Below are positions 33,924 through 42,168 of a stretch of 64,000 bases of DNA, piece after piece. The position numbers were made by a program, and so were the translations under genes. The notes beneath the pieces were generated by a model. The model was not told where the DNA came from and did not search any database. It worked only from the letters and a program-made list of their open reading frames with translations. Position 1 is the first letter of the stretch, and the number at the start of each line of letters is the position of its first letter. Source of the stretch: Arthrobacter gandavensis. GTDB taxonomy: Bacteria; Actinomycetota; Actinomycetes; Actinomycetales; Micrococcaceae. Location: positions 594,028 through 658,027 of the forward strand of contig NZ_JADKYW010000003.1 of assembly GCF_015355785.1 (NCBI RefSeq). The letters run 5' to 3'.

Positions 33924-34910
33924 TCAGTCGAGGGGAAAGTGGCAGGCAACGGCGTCTTCCCCCGATCGGTTTTCCAGGACCGGGGCCTCGGTGGCACAGC
34001 GTTCCTGCGCCTTCCAGCATCTGGTGCGGAAGCGGCATCCGGACGGTGGGGAGAGCGGGGAGGGAACATCTCCCTTCAGGATGATTTCGGTATCTTCAGC
34101 GTCCATCCAGTCATCCATGCTGGGAGCCGCGGAGAGCAGTGCCCGAGTGTAGGGGTGCCTCGGATGGCTGAAGATGCGGCCGGCATCACCGGTCTCCACG
34201 ACGGTTCCCAGATACATGACGGCTACCCGGTCTGCGATATGCCGGACAACTCCCAGGTCATGGGAAATGAAGATGTAGGAAATGCCTGATTCTTTCTGCA
34301 GGTCTTCAAGCAGGTTCAGGATCTGCGCCTGGATGGACACGTCCAGAGCTGAGACGGCCTCGTCGCAGACAATGACCTGCGGCTTCAGCGCCAGTGCCCG
34401 GGCGATGCACAGGCGCTGGCGCTGTCCTCCGGAAAACTGGTGCGGGTACCGGCTCGCGTGTTCGGGGCTCAGCCCAACCCGTTCCAGGCAGCGGGCTATT
34501 TCTTCGGGCCATTCGCTTTTCTCCACGATTCCGGGGTGGATTTCCCAGCCTTCGGAGATGAGTTCACCGGCGCGCATGCGGGGATTCAGGGATGAGAACG
34601 GGTCCTGAAACACCATCTGGATGTGCCGCCGGGCCGGACGCAGCTCGCCTGCTTTGAGGGTGCCGACGTCCCGTCCGTCAAAGTGGATGCTTCCGGCCAG
34701 CGGTTTGAGCAGGCCGACGAGCGTCCGGGCCAGTGTGGACTTGCCGCAGCCCGACTCCCCCACGATGCCCAGGGTCTCGCCCCGGGCCAGCGTCAGGTCG
34801 ACGCCCGAGACGGCATGCACGGACCGTCGTTTACCCAGCCAGGATGCGGACTTAACGCTGTAGCCGGCTACGAGCCCCGTGACGTCCAGCAGGGCGGTGT
34901 TCTCAGACAT
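33924..34910 (-). CDS. Oligopeptide-type ABC ATPase (OppF-like)
   Basis: 328 aa from ATG 34910, which has GGAGC seven bases upstream; the longer frame to 35249 is inside the preceding gene. Walker A GESGCGKST, signature FSGGQRQRL, Walker B VIVCDEAVSALD, H-loop ISHDLGV, and the C-terminal cysteine-rich Opp/Dpp region GCRFRTRCWKAQERC (the [4Fe-4S]-binding motif of OppD/OppF-type ATPases). It overlaps the OppD-like gene by 8 bp. Confidence 0.87.
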   Translation of the reverse strand: MSENTALLDVTGLVAGYSVKSASWLGKRRSVHAVSGVDLTLARGETLGIVGESGCGKSTLARTLVGLLKPLAGSIHFDGRDVGTLKAGELRPARRHIQMVFQDPFSSLNPRMRAGELISEGWEIHPGIVEKSEWPEEIARCLERVGLSPEHASRYPHQFSGGQRQRLCIARALALKPQVIVCDEAVSALDVSIQAQILNLLEDLQKESGISYIFISHDLGVVRHIADRVAVMYLGTVVETGDAGRIFSHPRHPYTRALLSAAPSMDDWMDAEDTEIILKGDVPSPLSPPSGCRFRTRCWKAQERCATEAPVLENRSGEDAVACHFPLD

Positions 34911-35925
34911 GGCTTGCTCCCGTGGAGTCGTGGGCCTGGACCCGTTCTGCGTGGTGGCAGGCACAGCTGCGGCCTGTCCCAAGGTCCCGCAGGGCGGGAA
35001 CGACGGCGAAGCATTCGTCGGTCGCGAAGGGGCACCGGGGGTTGAAGTCGCAGCCCTGCGGCCGGTTCCGGGGATCCGGCGGATGCCCCGGAATGGGCAC
35101 GGCGCGTCGCTGTCCGGATCTCTCCGGCGTCGCGGCCATGAGTCCCTTGGTGTAGGGGTGGGACGGCCGGGTAAAGATCTCTTCCACCGTTCCGCACTCG
35201 ACGATCCTCCCGGAGTACATGACAGCGACGGCGTCAGCCGAGCGGGCAACCACGCCTAGGTCATGGCTGACGATGATCATGGACATGCCGCGGGCCTGGC
35301 AGCGCTGGCGCAGCAGCCGAAGAACCTGCGCCTGGACCGTGACGTCCAGGGCCGTCGTAGGTTCGTCCGCGATGATCAGGCTGGGCTGCAGCGCGAGGGC
35401 GATGGCGATGACCACCCGCTGGCGCATTCCGCCTGAAAACTGGTGCGGATAGTTGTTGTACCGGTTGGCTTCATCAGGGATGCCTACCTCGCGCATCAGG
35501 GACAGCGCCGCTTCTCTGGCTTCCGGGCGCCGCATCCGGCTGGACCGGATGAACATCTCCGCGATTTGCTTGCCAACTGTGATCACGGGGTTCAGCGCAG
35601 ACATCGGATCCTGGAAGATCATGGAAATCTGCTGGCCCCGGATGGCGCGCCAGTCCTTCTCGGACAGGCCCACCAGTTCGGTTCCGCGGAATTTGATGCT
35701 TCCGGCGGAAATTTCCGCTCCCGGCGGCAGCAGTCCCAGCGTTGCCAGGGAAGTCAGGGTCTTTCCGCTGCCCGATTCTCCGACGATGGCCAGGGTCTTG
35801 CCCTCTTCCACGGTGAACGTTGCGTCGCAGACCGTCTGGACAGGCGTGCCGTCGGTCCGAAAGTCGATGGACAGGCCGGATACGTCAAGCAGCGGCCCTG
35901 GGGCATTGGAGGTGTTGAGGCTCAT
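34903..35925 (-). CDS. Oligopeptide-type ABC ATPase (OppD-like)
   Basis: 340 aa. Walker A GESGSGKT, signature [12 protein letters not shown], Walker [14 protein letters not shown]-loop VSHDLGV. The C-terminal Opp/Dpp cysteine region [16 protein letters not shown] is present. Together with the OppF-like subunit it forms the ATPase dimer. In actinobacteria and rhizobia many Opp-type systems next to sugar kinases import oligosaccharides or polyols rather than peptides; the neighbouring kinases favour that here. Confidence 0.87.
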   Translation of the reverse strand: MSLNTSNAPGPLLDVSGLSIDFRTDGTPVQTVCDATFTVEEGKTLAIVGESGSGKTLTSLATLGLLPPGAEISAGSIKFRGTELVGLSEKDWRAIRGQQISMIFQDPMSALNPVITVGKQIAEMFIRSSRMRRPEAREAALSLMREVGIPDEANRYNNYPHQFSGGMRQRVVIAIALALQPSLIIADEPTTALDVTVQAQVLRLLRQRCQARGMSMIIVSHDLGVVARSADAVAVMYSGRIVECGTVEEIFTRPSHPYTKGLMAATPERSGQRRAVPIPGHPPDPRNRPQGCDFNPRCPFATDECFAVVPALRDLGTGRSCACHHAERVQAHDSTGASHV

Positions 35926-35928
35926 GTC

Positions 35929-36813
35929 TTATCCGTTCTTGCGCAGGTCGGAATGGTCGCGGAAGGCATCGCCCAGGATTCCGACGCACACCACTACGAG
36001 CGCGAGGGCCAGTCCCGGAAGCGTGGCGATCCACCAGGCGCTGGCAAGGTGGTCCCTGCCGTTGGCGATGGTGGCGCCCCAGGAAGCGTCGGAGAGGGGA
36101 ACGCCCAGCCCCAGGAAGCTGAGGGACGCTTCGGCGACCATCGTCAGGCCCACCTGGACGGTGGCGGCGACAATCAGCGGCTGCCAGCAGGAGGGGATGA
36201 TGTATTTCAGCAGGATGCGGGTGTTCGAGGCCCCGAGCACGCGGGCGGAGTCGACGAAATCCAGGTGCCGGGTGGAGAGCGCCGAGGCCCGAACCACCCG
36301 GGCGAAGATCACCCAGCGCGTTATGGCCAGCGCCAGGATGACGTTCACCAGGCTGGGACCCAGCACGCCGGCCAGGAGAATGGCCAGCAGGATTGAGGGG
36401 AAGGCCAGTTGGATGTCGCCCAGCCGGGAGATGAGGGCGTCCCACCTGCCCCCGAAAAACCCGGAGGTTACGCCGAGGATGAGTCCCACTGCGCCGGCTA
36501 TGGCAATGGTGGCGAAGGCAACGGTCAGGGAAACCCTGCTGCCGGCGACTACCTGGGCCAGCATGTCCCGTCCCAGCTGGTCGGTGCCGAGCAGCGCCAC
36601 CCCTCCCCCGCTCAGCTCCGCCCCGGGCGGAAGGAGCCGGTCGGGAAGACTGGTGGCAACGCCGTTGTACGGGAGGAGGAAACTTCCAAAGATTCCCGCG
36701 CAGACGAAAAGGGCCAGAATGACTGCGGCGCCCAGCACCATTGGGCTCCGGAAGGTCCTGGGACGGCGCCTGCTCCGGGGAGCGGCTTCCGGGACGGGGA
36801 GTTTTGTGCTCAT
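35929..36813 (-). CDS. Opp-type ABC permease (OppC-like)
   Basis: 294 aa with six predicted TMs. The N-terminal RRRPRTFRSPMVLGAAV motif leads into TM1, then the family-typical LLGTDQLGRDMLAQVVAGSR external segment, and the EAA loop SARVLGASNTRILLKYIIPS. It starts 4 bp downstream of the stop region of the OppB-like gene overlap (36810-36813). It forms the heterodimeric pore with the OppB-like subunit. Confidence 0.86.
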   Translation of the reverse strand: MSTKLPVPEAAPRSRRRPRTFRSPMVLGAAVILALFVCAGIFGSFLLPYNGVATSLPDRLLPPGAELSGGGVALLGTDQLGRDMLAQVVAGSRVSLTVAFATIAIAGAVGLILGVTSGFFGGRWDALISRLGDIQLAFPSILLAILLAGVLGPSLVNVILALAITRWVIFARVVRASALSTRHLDFVDSARVLGASNTRILLKYIIPSCWQPLIVAATVQVGLTMVAEASLSFLGLGVPLSDASWGATIANGRDHLASAWWIATLPGLALALVVVCVGILGDAFRDHSDLRKNG

Positions 36814-37739
36814 GAGGAAGTCTCCGGCGTGAGGCGGGGGTCTACGGCGAAGTACAGCAGATCCACGGCCAGGTTGATGATGACGTAGGCCACCGTGATG
36901 GCGATGACCGTGGCTTCCGCAATGGCGTAGTCACGGTTGGTAATGGAATCAACCATGAGTGAACCGATGCCGGGCCAGGAGAAGACGTTTTCAATGATCA
37001 CGGCGTCGGCGATGAAGTTGCCAAGGATGAAGCCCAGTGCGGTCACGATCGGCACCAGGGTGTTTCTCATGACGTGGACGTAGAAGATCACCCCGGGTGC
37101 CAGTCCCTTGGCTTTTGCCGTTCGGACATAGTCCTTGCCGATTTCCTCCAGTGCCCCGTTGCGCACCAGGCGGGCAAGCCAGCCGATGAAGGGCAGGGCC
37201 AGCGTGAAGGCCGGCAGGATCGACGTTTTGAAGGTCCCGTCCGGGACTGCCGGCACAAGGTTGAGCCATCTGGAGAAGACCAGGATGAGCATGATGCCAA
37301 CCCAGAACGCGGGCAGGGCCTGGCCGGTCAGGGACATGACGGAGACGATTCTGTCCGCGATTGTTCCGGGACGCCGGGAACAGTAGATCCCCAGCGGAAC
37401 ACCCAGCGCCACAGTAAGCACGAAGGCGTAAAAGGCCAGCAGCAGGGTGGCCGGAAGCCGGGACAGGGTGATGGCCAGTGCGTCGCCTCCGAGCCGCCAG
37501 GATTCGCCGAAGTCCCCCTGCACCACCTCCCACAGGTGCTGGAAGTACTGGATCCACAGCGGCTCGTTCAACCCCATGTCGATGCGAACCTGGTCGACTT
37601 CCGCCGGCGTCGCGTTGGCCCCGACCATAAGGAGCGCAGGATCTCCGGGGATGGCGCGCAGGACTATGAAGACGATCGTGATGGCACCGAAAATCAGGAT
37701 CAGGGTTTGCCAGATGCGTTTCGCGAGGAAGGTCTTCAT
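36810..37739 (-). CDS. Opp-type ABC permease (OppB-like)
   Basis: 309 aa. DppB/OppB signature: TM1 (LIFGAITIVFIVLRAIPGDP) followed by the loop ending in MGLNEPLWIQYF, several TMs, the EAA loop RTAKAKGLAPGVIF. It overlaps the LacI regulator gene by 4 bp (37736-37739) and the OppC-like gene by 4 bp. Placing the regulator directly before the permeases, inside the operon, is unusual but supports co-expression. Confidence 0.86.
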   Translation of the reverse strand: MKTFLAKRIWQTLILIFGAITIVFIVLRAIPGDPALLMVGANATPAEVDQVRIDMGLNEPLWIQYFQHLWEVVQGDFGESWRLGGDALAITLSRLPATLLLAFYAFVLTVALGVPLGIYCSRRPGTIADRIVSVMSLTGQALPAFWVGIMLILVFSRWLNLVPAVPDGTFKTSILPAFTLALPFIGWLARLVRNGALEEIGKDYVRTAKAKGLAPGVIFYVHVMRNTLVPIVTALGFILGNFIADAVIIENVFSWPGIGSLMVDSITNRDYAIAEATVIAITVAYVIINLAVDLLYFAVDPRLTPETSS

Positions 37740-38818
37740 TCGGACGTTCCAGCCGGGACGAAAGCATCCTGACGGACGCGTGTGGATTCCCGGAGGATCA
37801 TCTGCGCGGGTTTGACTATGTGGGCGGGTTCGTCCGTTGACGCGGTGCCGTCAATCCGCTGAATGAGCAGGTTCACTGCTGACGCGCCGATGGATTCGGC
37901 CGGCAGCGCCATGGTGGACAGCGGCGGCTGCATGTATGCGGAGAAGGGGTGATTGCCGTATCCGAAGACTTCGATGTCTTCCGGTACGCGCAGTCCTGCC
38001 TCAGCAAGTGCCTTGTACAGTCCCAGCGCAAAATGGTCGTTGCCCACCAGGATCGCTGATCCGGGCGTGAAGTGCTGCAGCAGGGCCCGCGCGGCCTGGT
38101 AGGCAGCGGCGGGGTCCCAGGGCAGCGTGCTTGAGTCCTGGCGGTTCGTGGGGACTCTTTCCACCAGCTGGTGTTCTTCCCCGTGGCCCGCCTCCTTCAT
38201 GGCACGGGCGTAGCCGTTGGTCCTGGAACGAACCGTGGATATCTCCAGGTCTTCCTCAAGCAGGCAGACGCGGCGCTGGCTATCCGTATGCAGGAGGGCC
38301 CTGGTTGCCTCGTAGGCCCCCTGCTCATGGTCAACGCCAACGAAATCCCAGTTGAAGCCCTCCAGGAAACGATTGATGAGAACCATGGGAATGCCGTATT
38401 TCCGCAGGAGTTCCCAGGGCTCGGCGGTCTGCTGGGAGGGGACGACGATTGCACCGTCCACCCCCCAGCGGTAAAGCGTCTGCACCGCCGAACGCTCATT
38501 GTCCGGGTTTTCCTCAGTGGCGAACAAAAGCAGCGAATAGCCGTGGTTCCGGCACCGTTCCTCCACTGCGCTAATAAGGCGGGCATAAAACGGGTTGGAC
38601 GGGTTGGTGATAACCAAACCAATAGTCATGGCTTTTCCCAGGACCAGCGACCTGGCCATTGAGTTTGGAACGTAGCCCATGTCTGCTGCTGTTTTTTCGA
38701 TCAGCTGCCGGGTGCTTTCCTTGACGGCATCCTTGCCGGCGAGCGCCCTGGAAACGGTATTCACGGAAAGGCCTAGGGCGTCGGCCACCTTCTTTAGCGT
38801 TGCTCTGTTGCTGCTCAA
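37736..38818 (-). CDS. LacI-family transcriptional regulator
   Basis: 360 aa from TTG 38818, with AAGG upstream. N-terminal LacI helix-turn-helix TLKKVADALGLSVNTVSRAL at about 5-24 and hinge helix PNSMARSLV near 52-60. The effector domain follows (GLVITNPSNPFYARLI). LacI proteins repress until a sugar or sugar phosphate binds. The operator pair at 41800-41878, at the head of the operon, is the probable target. The gene lies inside the operon it should control, giving negative autoregulation. Confidence 0.87.
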   Translation of the reverse strand: MSSNRATLKKVADALGLSVNTVSRALAGKDAVKESTRQLIEKTAADMGYVPNSMARSLVLGKAMTIGLVITNPSNPFYARLISAVEERCRNHGYSLLLFATEENPDNERSAVQTLYRWGVDGAIVVPSQQTAEPWELLRKYGIPMVLINRFLEGFNWDFVGVDHEQGAYEATRALLHTDSQRRVCLLEEDLEISTVRSRTNGYARAMKEAGHGEEHQLVERVPTNRQDSSTLPWDPAAAYQAARALLQHFTPGSAILVGNDHFALGLYKALAEAGLRVPEDIEVFGYGNHPFSAYMQPPLSTMALPAESIGASAVNLLIQRIDGTASTDEPAHIVKPAQMILRESTRVRQDAFVPAGTSE

Positions 38819-38870
38819 CGGGTACCTTCTTCAGTCTCCGACGGTTCGTGGGCCGGTCCAACCCCGGGTG

Positions 38871-40415
38871 TCACTTGGCGTTCAGGGATATGCGGGACAG
38901 ATCCGGCTGGTTGCTGGCCACGGGAACAAACCCTTCGAGGCTTTTGCGCCGTCCGTAGGCCGTCACGATGCTTGCCGGGAAAATACCCGCTGCTTCATCC
39001 CAAATTGTCTTGCACGCTTCGGCGTACAGCTTTTCCCGCTCCGGCTGCTCGGCTATGGAATGTGCCTTGTCCAGGACGGCGTCCAGTTCCTGGTTGGAGT
39101 ACCCCAGCCGGTTCGCGGCTGAGGTGTACAGCCTGCCGAGGGTGAAATCCGCGTCTCCGGTTGTGACCGTGTTGGTCTGGAGGTCCATATCCCAGTCCAG
39201 GGTATTCAGCCGCTGCAGCCAATCCGCCTTCTCAATGCTCTGGGCCTCTACTTTGACCCCGATCTTGGCCCAGTCGGAAATCATGGCCTGGGCCAGTTCC
39301 GTGGCGGACGGGCCCGTTCCGGCGAACCACATGAGCGAGGTGGAGAAACCGTCCGCCATTCCCGCTTCCTTCAGCAGTTTCCGGGCCAGATCAGGGTCGT
39401 GCCGGTACGGTTCCTGCTTGGCGTAACCGAAGACTGTTGACGGGATAGGCGCCGTCATTACCTCGGCGCCCTCCCCATAAAGGGTGGAGACGATGGTCTC
39501 GACGTCGAGTGCGTGCCACATGGCCCGGCGCACGTTGGCGTCCGTAAACGGAGGCCGGCTGCAGTTGAACCAGTTGAAGTAGTAGACGTAGCTGGGGATT
39601 CTTTCCACCGTTGCATCGCCAATGGCCTCAACCTCCTTGACCTGATCGGCGGGGACCGGCCAAAGAAGGTCCACTTCCCCGGTACTCAGGGATGTGATGG
39701 CGCTGGAAGTTTCAGCGATGTAGGGCATTTCGATGTCAGCGACCTTGCCCGCATCGCCCCAGTACTGATCGGACCGCTTCAGTTTGAGGGATGAGGAGGG
39801 AACAAAGGATGCCACCGTGTAGGGCCCCGAACCGACCGGGTTGGCAAAGAAGTCGGGGCTGTTGGCCGACGCCGCGGGGACGATGAAGAGCAGTGTCAGA
39901 TTCACCGGCAGTGTGCCCAGCGGCCCGTCCGTCTTAAAGGTCACGGTTGACGTTCCGGTTGCTTCGGCGGATAAGACCGGCGCCCAGAGGGGCGTCTGGG
40001 CCGAAGTTACTGACTGGATCCGTTTGAGTGACTGCACCACGTCCTCGGCCGTCAGCGGCGTGCCGTCGTGGAAGCTGACGTCATCACGCAGAGTGAACAC
40101 CCAGGTGGTGGGATCCGCTTGTTTCCACTCCGTGGCCAGGGACGGCACAATCTCCGTGCCGTTCCGGCGGACCAGGGTGTCAAAGATGAGGTACTTCGCG
40201 ATGAGCGAGGCTTCATCCACAGCGGTGTTCGCTGCGTGCGGGTCGAGGTCGGTTATCGGCTGGCTGAAGACGGCTTTGAGTGCCCGGTCCGCGCCTTCCG
40301 TTGTTCCTCCCCCGACCCCGCAGGATGCCAGGAACGTTGCCGCCGCTCCCGCGCCCGTGAGGAACATGAAATTGCGTCTGTTTATCTCAAGCCCACCGGG
40401 CGTCCTCTGAAACAT
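38871..40415 (-). CDS. Family-5 ABC substrate-binding protein, Tat lipoprotein
   Basis: 514 aa. The twin-arginine signal NRRNFMFLTGAGAAATFLASC is followed by the lipid-anchor Cys at about residue 32, so the protein is exported folded and lipidated. The body is SBP_bac_5 type (RDDVSFHDGTPLTAEDVVQSL). It delivers substrate to the Opp-type permeases downstream. The family binds peptides but also oligosaccharides, nickel and polyols. The sugar kinases in the operon argue for a carbohydrate ligand here. It lies 52 bp upstream of the LacI gene. Confidence 0.86.
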   Translation of the reverse strand: MFQRTPGGLEINRRNFMFLTGAGAAATFLASCGVGGGTTEGADRALKAVFSQPITDLDPHAANTAVDEASLIAKYLIFDTLVRRNGTEIVPSLATEWKQADPTTWVFTLRDDVSFHDGTPLTAEDVVQSLKRIQSVTSAQTPLWAPVLSAEATGTSTVTFKTDGPLGTLPVNLTLLFIVPAASANSPDFFANPVGSGPYTVASFVPSSSLKLKRSDQYWGDAGKVADIEMPYIAETSSAITSLSTGEVDLLWPVPADQVKEVEAIGDATVERIPSYVYYFNWFNCSRPPFTDANVRRAMWHALDVETIVSTLYGEGAEVMTAPIPSTVFGYAKQEPYRHDPDLARKLLKEAGMADGFSTSLMWFAGTGPSATELAQAMISDWAKIGVKVEAQSIEKADWLQRLNTLDWDMDLQTNTVTTGDADFTLGRLYTSAANRLGYSNQELDAVLDKAHSIAEQPEREKLYAEACKTIWDEAAGIFPASIVTAYGRRKSLEGFVPVASNQPDLSRISLNAK

Positions 40416-40453
40416 CTTTGTTCCCTTGTTCGTTTGCTGCTGTTGGGGTGGTT

Positions 40454-40798
40454 TTAGCCCTTGAGGGCCAAGTAGATCTGGACTTTGGCGCGCCCGTCGG
40501 GAGCACCGCTGTCATTGCGGACGTCTCCCTTGAGCCGGAGCCATCCGCCGAAGTCGGACGTGGTCCAGCTGACCGTCCCGGTTTCGGACACGGTCTTGGG
40601 TGAGTCGTCGATGTCGCACCAGTTGAGTCCGTCCGGTGAGACCTGGACCTGCGCGTTCATGGCCGTGCCGGGATCGATGGAAAGCGTATTGATGAACCAG
40701 CGTGCTTCGCTGGCCCATGCCACTTCATAGGGTTCCGTAGCGAACTGCCCCTCGAGCGAAGAGTTTCTTTCCAGTACGGCGGTGAATGATTGCTTCAT
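40454..40798 (-). CDS. Small beta-rich hypothetical protein
   Basis: 114 aa from ATG 40798; TTG 40813 would add five residues. There is no signal peptide, TM or known motif. Alternating hydrophobic and polar residues (WFINTLSIDPGT, AQVQVSPDGLNWCDI, GWLRLKGDVRND, AKVQIYLALKG) suggest a beta-sandwich. The TTG start would overlap the upstream gene by 7 bp. Unrecognised family, part of the LacI-controlled operon. Such small beta-sandwich proteins can be carbohydrate-binding, but that is speculative. Confidence 0.65.
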   Translation of the reverse strand: MKQSFTAVLERNSSLEGQFATEPYEVAWASEARWFINTLSIDPGTAMNAQVQVSPDGLNWCDIDDSPKTVSETGTVSWTTSDFGGWLRLKGDVRNDSGAPDGRAKVQIYLALKG

Positions 40799-40806
40799 AA
40801 GATTTT

Positions 40807-41766
40807 TTACCAATCTACGGAGATGAGGACTGAATCCAGGTATACGAAGTTGCGGACATTGGCGTGGGTTCGCACGGAAACATAGAAATTGAGGAGGTTG
40901 CCCAATGAGCCGTATTCCTCGTCATACGCCGGAACCGGAACATCCCGCATATCGAATACTTCGTCGTTGACCTGCAGCTCAACATTGGAACGGGTCTCCG
41001 TGTCGATCACCCAGCGGACGTAGTGCCAGTTGACCTTGGTGGGGACTTCGTTGAAGCACAGTTCCTGGCGCGGCGTGAAGGAGTGCCAGTCCTCGGGGTT
41101 GGGGGCGGTGAAGTCTGCGGTGCGCGGCAGTTTGATCTTGCCTTCGAAGTGTTCACGGGGAGTCGGTTCCGGCACGGACGGGTATACCCATTCCTGGACG
41201 AGCTTGTTGTCCAGGTCCGTGTTCAGATAGCGGGCTACGCAGTGGTAGCGGACGCCGTCGCAAATATCCGTTGCTATGGTGAGGGCGCCGAACTGCCGCT
41301 CGGAGGGATGGAAGTTCGCGTCCCAGTTCCCGCTGCCTGCCTCGTGCGCGGCACCGTTTTCCTCAGAATGGGCCTCTGCCTTGTAGGCGAGGTACGTCTC
41401 GAATTGCACCTTGCCCTTTCCAGCCATGGTGAGCCGGCGGATGGCCACGCCGGTGTGTCCGGCCTCGGGGCGGGTCGAAACCTTGAGGGCGTATGTCCCT
41501 GACATGGCGCCGTGCGTTCCCACGTCGAAGAAGTTGCAGGAGCTGAGCTGCGGCGGGCGGAAATCGCGCATGTGGTCATCGACTGTGTCGAGGTTGCCAA
41601 ACTCGTCGTGGTTGCCGATCAGTTCAATCCACCCGTGCGTGCCGGTGTTGAAATCGTCATGCACCAGAATGCGCGGCAGCGGGTTGAATTTGGACAGTGC
41701 TGGATCTGCGGCGACGGCGGATTTGCGCAGCGCATCCACCAGATCGTTTGTAGCGTCAATACTCAC
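40807..41766 (-). CDS. Hypothetical beta-sandwich protein
   Basis: 319 aa from GTG 41766, with GGAG in the leader. No signal peptide or membrane segment. Sequence is rich in aromatic and acidic beta-strand patterns (VHDDFNTGTHGWIEL, LSSCNFFDVGTHGAMSG, TYALKVSTRPEAGHTGVAI, NWHYVRWVIDTETRSNVEL), resembling concanavalin-like or jelly-roll sugar-binding domains. I cannot assign a family. First gene of the operon, immediately downstream of the twin LacI operators; its function may define the unknown pathway. Confidence 0.68.
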   Translation of the reverse strand: MSIDATNDLVDALRKSAVAADPALSKFNPLPRILVHDDFNTGTHGWIELIGNHDEFGNLDTVDDHMRDFRPPQLSSCNFFDVGTHGAMSGTYALKVSTRPEAGHTGVAIRRLTMAGKGKVQFETYLAYKAEAHSEENGAAHEAGSGNWDANFHPSERQFGALTIATDICDGVRYHCVARYLNTDLDNKLVQEWVYPSVPEPTPREHFEGKIKLPRTADFTAPNPEDWHSFTPRQELCFNEVPTKVNWHYVRWVIDTETRSNVELQVNDEVFDMRDVPVPAYDEEYGSLGNLLNFYVSVRTHANVRNFVYLDSVLISVDW

Positions 41767-41799
41767 TTGTGCTCCATTCAGGAATTAATCACGCGGAGC

Positions 41800-41878
41800 A
41801 AAATTAACGTTCACGATAACGTTAATTTTTTGTGGCCGAACCATCATCGCTCCGAATAATAACGTTCACGATAACGTT
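41800..41878. promoter_or_regulatory. Twin LacI-type operators
   Basis: Two copies of the 18-bp core AACGTT-CACGAT-AACGTT lie in the leader of the leftward operon: copy 1 core at 41806-41823, copy 2 core at 41861-41878, a 55-bp offset. Copy 1 is extended into a perfect 12-6-12 inverted repeat (41800-41829). Because AACGTT is itself palindromic, each copy can be read as an inverted repeat or as a 12-bp direct repeat. They lie 34 and about 95 bp upstream of the GTG start at 41766. The probable ligand is the LacI protein encoded at 37736-38818. The 55-bp spacing is near a whole number of helical turns, allowing looping. Confidence 0.72.
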
Positions 41879-41904
41879 CATGTTTTCGGCCGTCAAGGGT
41901 TTTT

Positions 41905-41920
41905 TGTGGCCTGCATCACT
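41905..41920. promoter_or_regulatory. Imperfect CRP-like site
   Basis: TGTGG-CCTGCA-TCACT matches the TGTGA-N6-TCACA pattern with one mismatch in each half, one in the left core. It lies upstream of the twin LacI operators in the same leader. It is weak on its own; I list it because stronger copies occur in other transporter promoters in this window. Confidence 0.3.
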
Positions 41921-42000
41921 AGAGCGAATTTGTTACGGAGCCAGCCTGCCAGTCGGATTCGATGGCGCTGATCCAGGCCGGCACTGCTCGAAACGGCAAA

Positions 42001-42031
42001 GGCCGGCACCCCGCGTTCTGGAGTGCCGGCC
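42001..42031 (-). terminator. Terminator downstream of the ChvE-MmsAB operon
   Basis: Arms 42001-42012 and 42020-42031 form a 12-bp stem with a 7-base loop. The single C/A mismatch on the plus strand is a G-U pair in leftward RNA. It lies about 138 bp beyond the permease stop at 42169. A short T-poor tail makes it a non-canonical terminator. Confidence 0.5.
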
Positions 42032-42168
42032 GCTGCCGGATCTTAGAAAGGAGCAGGAACCAGCGCCTGGCCTCCCGCCGGAACCGTGTGGCCGGCACCG
42101 TCATCGAAGGGACGCTCCCACGTCCGTGCCGGTGTATTCCCCATGCCCGGCAGCCGAGTCAAGGAAAA

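Larger units (their letters stand above)
41767..42168. other. 402-bp intergenic region, operator plus terminator
   Basis: Holds the leader and operators of the LacI-controlled operon (41767-41920), an AT-rich promoter zone, and the terminator of the upstream transporter operon (42001-42031). A second looser GC-rich inverted repeat near 42090-42155 flanks it (GCCGGCAC...GTGCCGG). No ORF here has gene-like composition. Confidence 0.5.
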
